NCBI RefSeq assembly: GCF_001039355.2
Contig: NW_019775665.1
Coordinates: 106,075 to 170,074, forward strand
Source of the DNA: Lingula anatina
Lineage: Eukaryota; Brachiopoda; Lingulata; Lingulida; Lingulidae
Direction of reading: 5' to 3'
Length of the DNA stretch: 64,000 nt
A program made the position numbers and the translations under genes. The notes under the pieces are model-generated. The model made no database searches, had not been told where the DNA came from, and worked only from the letters and a program-made list of their open reading frames with translations. Shown piece after piece: positions 10,589 to 21,400 of this stretch; position 1 is the stretch's first letter, and each line of letters opens with the position of its first letter.

Positions 10589-12132
10589 ATTAGCTTTTCA
10601 TACATTGGAAAGTTTTTTTCGGGGCTTATACGAATATATCATTATTTTGCTTGCATTCGAGTCATTTTGATTCCATGAAATAATTTGTAAGGGTTGGACA
10701 AAATAAAAAATAAAATAAATAATAATGATAATGATAATAATAAGCGGTGAATAAAAGAGCATCGGGAAATTCTGTGTTTTGCAGTGATTAAAACGTTACC
10801 ACCAACTTGACACACTTAGAATCAGAATTTGCTCGTTTAAGGCCTCTTGTCCATTAGTGCTTTCAAGTGGCTCAGTTACGTTGTGAACAGAGACATACAA
10901 GACCAAACCATTATGTCTACACCAGTTCACTAAAGGTGACACCAATTACCTTTAACGAACTTATGTTGTCTCTTTGGCAAGCTTCATTAAAATCACAAAA
11001 CAAGTATGTGTGAATGATTAGACAAGGTTATGATACTCAATCCTGTGGCGTGTTGATCAGGGTTAAAGACAATTGTATCTGAAAAAAAAAATTTAACCGT
11101 TTTCTTTGAAGGAGAAAACTTACAACCCAATCACACCGAGAACTTAATAAAAGCTTTTCATCCAAGCAAGGGTGCTTTCCCAGAGATTTAGATCGACCTA
11201 AAGATTCAGTTTTAGATCGACCTAACTCCCTGGGGGTTCACGCTAAATTGCAGTCAGCCGAGCGGGCACCATAGTTAATTACCCCCTTTCAGCTTTTAGT
11301 AGGCGGGACAGACGCTTAAGCCGGCCAAGCGGACAGTAATCTAGTGAGACTCCCCACAGGGATAGATCGATCTAAAAATCTATGGAAATGGGGTGCAAGA
11401 TATCAAACGCTGAGCTATAGACAACAAATGCAAGTTAATTTTGTGTTTAATATGTTGTTTGATACGTATGTGCTCCCAAAAAGAATAAATCATTTTTATG
11501 TTCAATATTGAGTTAATTGAGGGGGTAAAATGTTATCATTCTTCTTATTTTTCTAAATAACTCCAAAAAATATCTGGACATATGGTTGCGTATTGCATCA
11601 TGCAGTGTTTTTAATATATAATGTTTAAAAAATGTGACGCTTTCAATCTTCGTGTTGCATATAATTACAGATACGGGCAAGCAGGCATGGAAATAACGAC
11701 TTTCCTGTTGTGTCTACCTGCCAAAAACTGTAAAAAGGTTGTAAGAGAAGATAATGAAGGTAACTATACTGGTTGTATAACGACGACGCCTCAAAAAAAT
11801 ATTTTCGGGTTTAATGAAGTTGTACTAGAGGTACCAAAAACATAGTTGAAATGAAAAAGAAAAAAGCTTACTGTTAGTTGCTTAAATTTAAGTTCATCGA
11901 TGAGATGGGGTGAATAGCAAGGAGAAATAGCAAAATTGAATGAGCAGACCAAGAACAATTAAACCGTACGCTTTTAAAACTCAGTTCATTCTACATATCT
12001 TTATATATATTTTCTCTGTATAGTGTGTGACGGTTTAGTTTACATATAAAAAACGCCCATATCATCTATCACGCGTGCCAGTGCTCGTAGTAACGCAAAC
12101 CAAACGCTGACACCAACATTTTTTAAGAACTG
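10589..12132. other. Spacer between family copies 3 and 4
   Basis: No gene seen. It holds an AT-rich (ATAA/AATG)n stretch near 10700-10745, a MITE-like element (11170-11400), and a 5' flank shared with copy 3 (for example 11885-12150 against 8900-9170). Confidence 0.6.
11170..11400. mobile_element. MITE-like element, same family as 3464-3686
   Basis: Terminal inverted repeats of about 50-60 bp with mismatches: the left end has TTTAGATCGACCTAA and the right end the inverse of TAGATCGATCTAAAAATC. The inner sequence GATCGACCTAACTCCCTGGGG parallels that of the element at 3464-3686, so both appear to belong to one family. No coding capacity. Ends are approximate. Confidence 0.7.
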
Positions 12133-12169
12133 TATTTAATTTCAATACTGCACTAAGCCGCTGTTCAGT
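12133..12169 (+). promoter_or_regulatory. Core promoter of family copy 4: TATA-like box plus initiator
   Basis: TATTTAA (12133-12139) lies 28-34 bases before the A (12167) of a TTCAGTTG initiator. The layout is the same as for copy 3. The start site is inferred. Confidence 0.5.
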
Positions 12170-12263
12170 TGTCCTTTTTCTGGTCAACCGAAAAGGTGTA
12201 CCAAGAGATCAAACCAGAGAAACATTTTCAAGAGCGTCTAAATAGTCACCGAAAATTAGGGAC

Positions 12264-13929
12264 ATGGTGAGTACAGCAATAGTTAATAAAGATTATATTA
12301 CCTGTTTTATAGTATTGTAACTTAATTATATATAGTATACATATAGAATAGTGGTGTTCGGCAGAGTGGATGCCGTGGTAAGTTTGTTTACAGTGATGTA
12401 GATGCTGTTGTGTTAACATTTAGTCCAACAAGCTGTTGGTATTGCACTTACTGTCTGCGTCACGGCTATCCGACCAATAAGGAATTAATTTTAATTAGTT
12501 AACTTAAAAAAAAACTAAACACAGGAAAATACCAGTTTCAATAAGAACACACCAGTCTCACAAATTGCCTTGATTTTAACCTCAACTAGAAGTGCTTTAT
12601 CCAGCCGGGGGGGAGGGGGTGATGTTACAGGAAATGAAATTACGCACGTTATTTTCAAAGACGGAATTACGCACGTCACAACGTTGTTCCAGCATGGTTG
12701 AATATCGTTCGCTATTTGCTCCAGTTTTTTTAACATATGCAAATATTGTGTAAATTGGTCAGTAGCGGCGTTGATCCTTATACTAAAGAATACATGTAGT
12801 ATAGGTTATGCATGAGAGTGAAGTTTTTTGGCACGAAATGTACAGAGATCTCAAAATCTTTTTAGACATCAAAGTTAGCCATAGAGAATAGTTTACCATC
12901 ATTGGCACTGGGTCGGGGGTGGGGGGGGAGAGTTTGAAACAGAAAACTGACGACACGTTCTAGCTCGAATTTATGTCGAAACTGCCTTCGAAAACATCTC
13001 AGTTTAAGAGTGTTTGGCGTCTTGGTACCTTTACTTAGTACTTAGATGTCTTGCCTAGCCCTGTGTATATCTTGTGGACACTGTATTAAGGGTGACTCCG
13101 TTCTTTTCTTTTTCAGGCATTGCATCTCTTTTCCCTCATGTGTTTCTTCACATTGCCAATGGTGGTGGCGGGAGAAAGAATGTGTGCTGTCTACACTGTG
13201 ATAAGCCATGGCAGTATGACCCGCGGTGGAAGCCAAGGATTTGCCGAGCAGTGGTACAAAAACCATCGATATTTTGGTCTGAACACGAACACTAGTATCG
13301 CGGCTGAAGGGAGGAAGGTCCTACAGTTTTTGAAGGAATGGTACGGCATCGACGTGGGCGTTGTAGACGATACGTTGTCAGGGGTTGATCCAACCCCTGT
13401 GTTCTTCGAAACCACGACAGTTAAATTTACTTTCAAAATCGTGACCGTTCCGCAGTCTGCTAATTTTAGACTTTATTCGGAGTCACGTGGCAATGAAGTT
13501 CGTTTTTACGATTCCCAGATTTGCTATAATGCATGGCTGATCGTGACCAAAAATGAGTTTACTGTAACAGAGGGTCGAAATCAGGGAATGGTCGTTCCGG
13601 CAAATAGTATGATTGGGTTACACTATTACTATATGAAACCTGGGCGCAAGGGGTTCGATAGCGAAATTAAGCTACTTGTAGAAGACCGTGTCCCAAGTCT
13701 TTTAATTCCCATCCCCTTGGGTCAAGACACTGATCTGAGCGCGTATGACGTCACCACAGGCACTTACGTGGTCCTCAATGGGTATGTCACCAGTCTGACG
13801 AGGCCAGAGTTCGGTGACGGCGTAGCGCGTGGGATCTCTCCTCGCTATGTGCACGGAAACGAATTTTTGAATGATGGAAGAATGGTGATCACCTTCTCCT
13901 GTAACCGTACCAAGTATAGTCTGCCATAG
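12264..13929 (+). CDS. Predicted secreted protein of unknown function, tandem family copy 4
   Basis: Exons 12264-12266 (the ATG only, followed by GTGAGT) and 13117-13929, with an 850-bp intron (the longest of the three), giving 271 residues. The acceptor here is TTTCAG rather than the TTTAAG used by the other copies, and residue 2 becomes Ala. The signal peptide resembles those of copies 2 and 3, and one codon is missing in the segment that reads QGFPSEQW in copy 2. Three mature cysteines are present (GERMC, QICYNAW and FSC). The C-terminal third resembles copy 2 and the middle third resembles copy 3, which hints at gene conversion among copies. Function unknown. An AATAAA lies at 14042-14047. 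Confidence 0.87.
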
Positions 13930-14119
13930 GTTACATTTTCATTCATTGAAAAGTTTCTTGGCTATTCTAAAATGTTGACTTTTGCTTATTTTAGAATTAT
14001 TTTGCTTTCGTGAAATTAATTGTAAGGGCTGGGCAAAGGAAAATAAATTACAAGAATGAAATCTTTTTGAAATTGTTCTTTGACCACTTTTTTAACAAGA
14101 CAATCCCACTCATTAGGGA

Positions 14120-14163
<44 letters not shown>

Positions 14164-14930
14164 GACATCCTTCTTACCAAATTGGATCTGGCAATAGTAA
14201 TACCAAAGTACGTCACAGCCTTCAGTACCTTTTAAAGTTATAAGTTAAAGTTTTGAAAATCAAGAAAGCTTTAGAGTTATATATAACTGTCACGTTACAC
14301 TGGTATCAGCGGCATTAACGGCGATGGTTTCTATCCCTTCCTGTTTTTAAGCAAAGTAATTCAGAATTTAATCCATCCTGTGAAAATTCAATTCAGATTG
14401 GATACCAGAAAAGTAAGACATACATCATAGTAGAGAAATTACAGGAACATCTATATTTGAAAGCAGCATTTAAATCCAATTTAATGGTTTATTATGTTAA
14501 TAACCTTACTATTGCAATCGTTTTTCTCACTGTGAAATGAATTTTGCATAATTATATGAAATTTGTTGACGTAAAGACGTTCGAATTTTTATAGCGGTTA
14601 CTGTAAGGCGCCAACAGCAATGGGCCGTTGCACTGCTGATAGCAGATGAAAACTGCATCATGCCTGTAGATGTCTGTAATTCAATACGTGTCATACGTGC
14701 TTGCGATGAAAACTTAAAAAAAACGATGTTTTTTTTCAGTTACATAAAAGAATCTCATGATGAACATTTAATGATTTTGTTCATACAGGTTGCGCATATT
14801 GTATGAACAAAACGAAATGGGGGCATCAAAAACAGAGATAAAATTGAAAATAAGGTATTAACTTAAAAATGGTCTTGGAGACAATTGAGAAAGGGAAATT
14901 TAAATAAATTGTGGACAATTAAATAATTGA
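13930..14930. other. 3' flank of copy 4 up to the assembly gap
   Basis: No gene seen. A GT/GA microsatellite (about 14121-14164) follows the conserved 3' flank that is also present after copy 1. The rest is AT-rich without recognisable content. Confidence 0.6.
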
Positions 14931-15408
14931 NNNNNNNNNNNNNNNNNNNNNNNNNNNNNNNNNNNNNNNNNNNNNNNNNNNNNNNNNNNNNNNNNNNNNN
15001 NNNNNNNNNNNNNNNNNNNNNNNNNNNNNNNNNNNNNNNNNNNNNNNNNNNNNNNNNNNNNNNNNNNNNNNNNNNNNNNNNNNNNNNNNNNNNNNNNNNN
15101 NNNNNNNNNNNNNNNNNNNNNNNNNNNNNNNNNNNNNNNNNNNNNNNNNNNNNNNNNNNNNNNNNNNNNNNNNNNNNNNNNNNNNNNNNNNNNNNNNNNN
15201 NNNNNNNNNNNNNNNNNNNNNNNNNNNNNNNNNNNNNNNNNNNNNNNNNNNNNNNNNNNNNNNNNNNNNNNNNNNNNNNNNNNNNNNNNNNNNNNNNNNN
15301 NNNNNNNNNNNNNNNNNNNNNNNNNNNNNNNNNNNNNNNNNNNNNNNNNNNNNNNNNNNNNNNNNNNNNNNNNNNNNNNNNNNNNNNNNNNNNNNNNNNN
15401 NNNNNNNN
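14931..15408. other. Assembly gap (N run, 478 bases)
   Basis: All bases are N. Nothing can be said about its content. It lies between the tandem cluster and the TATDN2-like gene, so further cluster sequence could be hidden here. Confidence 0.99.
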
Positions 15409-15628
15409 CAGAAGCAATTTATCCTACAAATCTACAGAATGATAAATCCCTTAAAACAGTAGGTCCTTTTCTAGACCAAAGTTCAGCTCGTTCAATGATA
15501 CAAATAATTGAACATGATAATGATATTTTTTCAGCTGAAAGTTAGCCATTGTTTTTAAACACGTGACAATTATTTTTATCAACATGAGGAAGAAAAATTG
15601 TGAATAAAATTTCTGGAAAATAGGCCTT

Positions 15629-15880
15629 CCGCCATCTTGTTTTGGAAAAGGGAAAGTGGTCGTCTGTCATCTTATGGGGGTCACAATATCGCTTTCATTT
15701 TCAAGCGCACAAGCCAGATTGTGCTGTTCCATACGATTGCAGTAGGAGTCCACCGAGCTTTCATTTTTACAGGAAGTGACGTTATAAATTTGCAGCACGT
15801 GACTTCATTGGTGGGATGTCTGAAATGTGATGGCTGCCTTGCAGCGAAATTTGGGTGAAAGCTCGAGTTCTGTCAAGGGT
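15629..15880 (+). promoter_or_regulatory. Probable promoter and first untranslated exon of the TATDN2-like gene
   Basis: CCGCCATCTTG (15629-15639) fits a YY1 site, which is common at metazoan TATA-less promoters. An ATGGCTGCC at 15830 begins a short frame ending at a possible donor (AAGG|GTGAGA near 15878). Joined to either acceptor upstream of 16335 this frame soon meets a stop, so it is more likely a 5' UTR exon with a short upstream ORF than the protein start. Confidence 0.4.
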
Positions 15881-16334
15881 GAGATTTTCTTTGAATTATA
15901 ACTACTTTTTAAATTATTGAACAGTACGTTATGATTACAGGGGTTAGTGTTTACAATCAAAAGCATGTTGTGTTAAACTGTTTCAATTAACTGTCTTCAA
16001 AGAATGAGACGTATTTGACACTGGAACAAGATATGCAATTCTCGCCCCTCCCCACCTACAACGTCAAGGATTCGAATTTTCGCCACATTAAATTGTGTGG
16101 TGTTTTTGATCAATTTCTCTTCTATTTAGAGAACTTTGTTTGGTAGTTTACGCAATTGTTTATCGCCATCTTGCAAGAAATTTCAAGCCCAATGAAGTAC
16201 ATGTATATACTGTTATTATTTATGATTAACAAAATCATTAAAAAAAATTACTCATCAAACTAACCTTGCAACCCTGCATGTTATTCACTGTTTCAGTGTA
16301 GCTACCCGCGTCATACAAACAATTCCAGATTGTC

Positions 16335-18430
16335 ATGGAGACACCTACTGGTGACACAAATAAAAACAAGTCTGCTAATGCCAAGACTCGGAAAAACAGC
16401 TCGCCTGTCTTTTCTGCCTCCGCTTCCCTGCATGGAGCAGCCAGGTTGTTCTCGCGGTCAGTACAGGACTTGGGACAGCAGAAGAGAGGCTCACCTGCCC
16501 AAAACCTGAGGAGAAGTGCAAGCCCAAGGCTGCAAGAATGCCTTATAACAGAGAAGAAAGGTGGGAATTCATTTTTAACCTGAAAAGAAAAGCAGCTTTG
16601 GACTGTATCTTCTGATTTATCTTGGAATTGTTGAAAGTTGTGCACAAATATGGGACATGAGAAACTGAACACAATTTTTTCAAGCTGACCCTTGATTTCT
16701 GCTGTGTACCCACACAACTCTTTACTAATTTCTCAGGGCTATTTTACTTTATATTCTTGAACTAGGCTGAAAGCATGTTAGGGGTTGTACAGATCAGAAG
16801 CATGGTCTGTTTCATTTGTCAGTTCAGCAGTTTAAAGGAAAATTCATTCTGAAAAGTAAAGCCAGGCAGGCAGAAAACTGGATGTACGGGGTGTTACAAA
16901 ATTTTATTTTAGCCAGGAGAAGATAGCATTTATAATGAATACATTATTTTTCTTGTTTAGAAACAAACTTTGCTGCAATATGAAGTTTAACTAAAAAACT
17001 AATTAAAATTCTTTAATTTACATGCATTTTCAGATCGCACGGTAGATCTAGGTCATGGTGACCCAGTTATTTCCAAACCTAGTGAAGCTGTCTCCATGGC
17101 GACCTGCCCAAAGAAGAGGCTGGGGTCGTGGTCCTCTTCCTCCTCCTCTGCCAACTCAGTACAATGTGACCCTCAGACGGGGGCCAGTATTGGAGGTGAG
17201 AAAGTGAACTACATGATTTTGTAGAATAAGATAGGGAACTCTTCCCAATGTTACTGTTTACCAGTAATAAGAACAGGTCTGCACCAACAATTGCAAGAGT
17301 GGAGGTTTTTTTTTTTTTTTTTTTTTTTTTTTGAAAAGTAAACTTTTTTGCCCCTTGGTTGACCAACACCTAGATCAAATTTTGATGCAGTGAGGACAGC
17401 AATAATAATCTAAGCTCTCAGCATAATAAAAGAAACTGTTATTTTTCTAAGGCATGGGAATTTTTTTAATCTTTCAACTCTGTCTTGTTCATCTGCCATG
17501 TTGGATTCAAATTTAAGATTGCATGTGGGTCACTGAAGTTCAATAAGTGTTGTATTTAATTGACTTTTTGTTCTTGTTGAATGAAGAGATTTGGTATGTT
17601 TTATTAATGAGAGTAAGACTTCTAAATTAATTAATTGTTCTTATTATAATTGTAGAAGAAGCACCTGCCAATCAAGAGATCTCAACTGTAGATGGCATTG
17701 GTGATGCAAGAGTAGTTGAAGTCACCTCAGCTGGCAATGAGACCAGTACAAACACCATGCTTCCTTCAGTCATCAGATCACTGGAGACGGCTCTAACACA
17801 GGAGCTGTGCAGTGAAGACCAGGTGGCTGACAAGGAAAACTCCTCCCAGTACAACCTGATGTTCAAGTCTCTGTGTTCTCCCCAGTTAGAGCCTGTTTTG
17901 TTCTCTGGGGAGTACAGTGTGTTGTCCAACCATTACCTGTGCCAGGTCGCTTACAAGGGAGAGGATTTCTCAAGTGTAGAGCACGCCTACCAAGTTTTAA
18001 AAGCACGTTTCCATGGAAAAGAAAAACTCGCAGGCCAAATCCAGCATGCGAGGCGAGGGAGAGACGCAGAACGACTTGGTTCTCAGGTGGAGGAGGCTGA
18101 CCTTTGGATCAGCAAGAGATGCCGAGTCATCAGGAAATTGTTGCAGTCCAAAAGTGATCTTTGTCCGCAGTTTAACATGGTTCTGCTGGACACAGGTGAC
18201 CGTCCACTCTGGCATTCTGTCACCTGTCCAATGTGGGGCGTTGGACTGACCGAGGAAGATTTCCGACGCGGGAGACGCCCAAGGGGAGGGAACTTGTTAG
18301 GAGTGGCCATCATGAAACTGAGGAAATCTTTGCGGAACACAGATTCCAGTAAAATTGTAAAAGGTTAGAAATTACTGTATTTGCTCAGCCTGCTTTTGCC
18401 TAAACTGAGAGTAACATTTTCTTTAAGGCC

Positions 18431-18474
<44 letters not shown>

Positions 18475-21400
18475 TTGTTTTGAAGCTCTTGCCATTTGTA
18501 AAGATTCCATTAATATTGCAGTAGCTGAGCTGTAGCAATAAATGGTTCTAACAAATGCAGCAAAGTCAGGAATGGAGAAAATTGTTTTATTTGCCAGTAC
18601 TATTTAAAGTAGAAATATAAATGATTTCTTTAATTTGAAGCAGAAAAGCTATCAGTAGTAAATGTCCAATTAGAACCTAACTAGTTCTGTTTGATAAAAT
18701 ATTTTTTTGACAATTACATATTTTTAACTACAAAAAATGTTCTTTTCAGATAAAACGTCACACAAGAAATCTCACAAAAAACTCAAGTGCAGCAAATCTC
18801 CGAAGTCCTTACTCCGTGTCAGTTCAACAGATAAAGGTACAACTGTGTATTGATAGAATTCCAGGGATATACATTTAGCAACCCCCTTAGATATTTTCTT
18901 TAGTGTGTACCTTGTATTTTATGGAGGCAAATTAAAATGATTCTTTTGCAGGAAAACATCTCATTTTAAGTTGTACCAGTGTGATATTGATTTTTCTGAA
19001 TTATATAACAAATCACTGAAATTGTTTAGCTTGTAAGCTGAAATCACAAGTACACAGTTTTATATAATGACAAATACTTAATTATGATACCATCTTTTTG
19101 CCATCAGAACAACTTTTTGTATCAAAACTGAAATTTTAATGTAAGTACCAGTTGCGTACACTTTGGTATATATTATAATATATTTGACAGGGGATATTTT
19201 AGAATGTAATTACATTTATTCTTCAGACCGTGGTAGCTGTGAGATGGTTGAGAGGGATAGTACTGTCAGTGAGAGAAGTCAAGGTCATCTGAAAAATGGT
19301 CAAGATTATGCTGAAGACACTCGAACTGTATTGTCTGGCCCGTTTAATGGACCAAGGGTGGACTTTGGTCAGTCTGTTGCTAACGGAGAGAGGGAAAGCA
19401 TCTCACATGGCAATCGGGAAACAAGTATGGACATATCTGCTGAGAAAATAGACCAAGAACTTATAAATACTAAAAGTTCAAACACAAGCAGGTCCAGTAC
19501 AGGCAGTTCCAGTGGAAACACATCAGTGAGTAATAGCAGTTCCAATACAGTGGGGACAGACTGTAATACCAGTGCCAGTAATGTTAGCAGTTCAAGAGAC
19601 AACAGTAGTATTGAGACTCCGTCCTCTAAAACTATCACCCTGAGAAAGAAGAAAAAGAAAGGAAAAAGAAAGAAAACCGAGAAAAAACACCATGAACAGG
19701 GTGGATTGCCCCCTGAACCTGATGTCAGAGAGGTCAGTTATGGAAGTGACAGTGTCAGAAACACTCAGCTGGCTGCCCAAATTGACCAGGGGTCAGTAAG
19801 ATCTGGCCAGCAATGCCAAGGACTAATTGTCCAGAAAAAGTCTTCAGGTTTTGGCCGAGGAAGAGTGTGCTTCAAAATGAAAACACCCGGAAGAAGGAAT
19901 TCTTTAGAACAGCAGATGCATCATCATAATTTGCAAGAACAGCAGTTTCAGAATCAACAAAGAAATCAAAAGCAGGAAAAACGGGGCGAAAACGAACAGC
20001 AGCCACACTTACCAGTACATGACTGTGAGGTAAAGCAACCACAGGTACAATTACAGCAGGAGACTTGTGCACAGGTCCAAGGTCAGCATCCACAGGTGAA
20101 ACAGAAAGAAGGGCAAAGTGAACAACAAAACGAACAAGAACACCATAGACCATCTGAAAATCCTACCAAGGACTGGAGACAATGGGGTCCAAAGTGGGGG
20201 CCCAGACGTGGAAAAAAACCACTGGCACAGATCCGAGACGGCACCTTGATGGAGTCGGGCAGCATGAAAACCAGCACTCCTAAACCTAAGACCTCCACTG
20301 TGCTCAGTCTACACCAGAGATTGAGAGCTGGGGAAGGTGGACTGGGGTGTCTCAAGAGAGAGAAGAGCCTCCAGACAAGTACGCCATTCAAAGCCAATAG
20401 TGCCCCAATAACACAACAAAATGGTGACTTCTTAAAAGATCAGACTTTGGAAACACTGCCAGTTGATTTTGTTGCAAATCCAGGCCAGGAAAACTGCAAT
20501 GGATGTGAAGAGTTTATGCACTACCAGGAAGGGAAAGCACATGGTTTACAAGTTAATAACAATGCAGAGGTTGAGGACAGGAACCACTCTGTCTCTGACA
20601 TCACCCTGTCACGCTGTAACATTGGAGACGGTGACAATGACGGCTACGATGACAGTTGGCTCAGTAACAAAGACTCCAGCAATTCTGATCAGTTTAATGC
20701 GCTTACTGACCACCAGGAGGTGCTAAGTCCAGCCTGGATACCGGTCAACTCCAGGATAAGCCCAGCTCTGAAACCTACAGCCCCCAGAAGTGTGATATGT
20801 GGGTCCTTGGGGGCAGCACCCAACCGTAGTGGCTATCCTCACAATAAATGGACTGTGGTGCCAAAGACAGACAAAGTTGGTGGAAATTCCAAAAGGAGGG
20901 TAGTCCCTGTACAGAAGGCTTACAGCGACACTGCCCTGATAAGATCAGACTCTAGTACAGCGTCCAGAAATGTCTCTTACATCCAGCCTGTGAATAATCA
21001 GTCACGTGACCAGTCACATGATGGGTCACATGATCAATCACTTGATCAATCTTCTGATCAGCTGAGCACCTCCTCTGTGGACTGGTTTGAGGTGCAGGAC
21101 AGCCCCTCTCGCCATATACGTTTCCAGAACACCTCCAGCAGCTACAGAAGTGTAGATGGAGCCACTAGTGATAGCAAACTCAGATATGGAAGCTGGGAAG
21201 AATATAATGAAAATAATGGTGGGACTTCAACGGAAATAAAAATGACACAGGGTGATGGTAATGACAATAGTTCTAGTTATAACAGTTGGGAAGAATACAA
21301 TGACAAGGACAGTGTTCCAGTGAGGTTGTCATCAGTGACACCAGAGTGTATGTACAGAGAACAAGACTGGAGGTGGGGTGGCGGGGGCAGGATGAGTGAC

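Noticed and set aside
14863-15442. Long open frames on both strands
   Set aside because: They consist of the N gap translated as unknown residues.
15830-15880. ATG with good context as the start of the NADAR-TatD protein
   Set aside because: Joined to the available acceptors it meets a stop before reaching the frame at 16335, so it is treated as a 5' UTR exon with a short upstream ORF.
20083-20397. 104-residue minus-strand frame inside the large TATDN2-like exon
   Set aside because: It is a shadow frame opposite a 2.6-kb coding exon with no features of its own.
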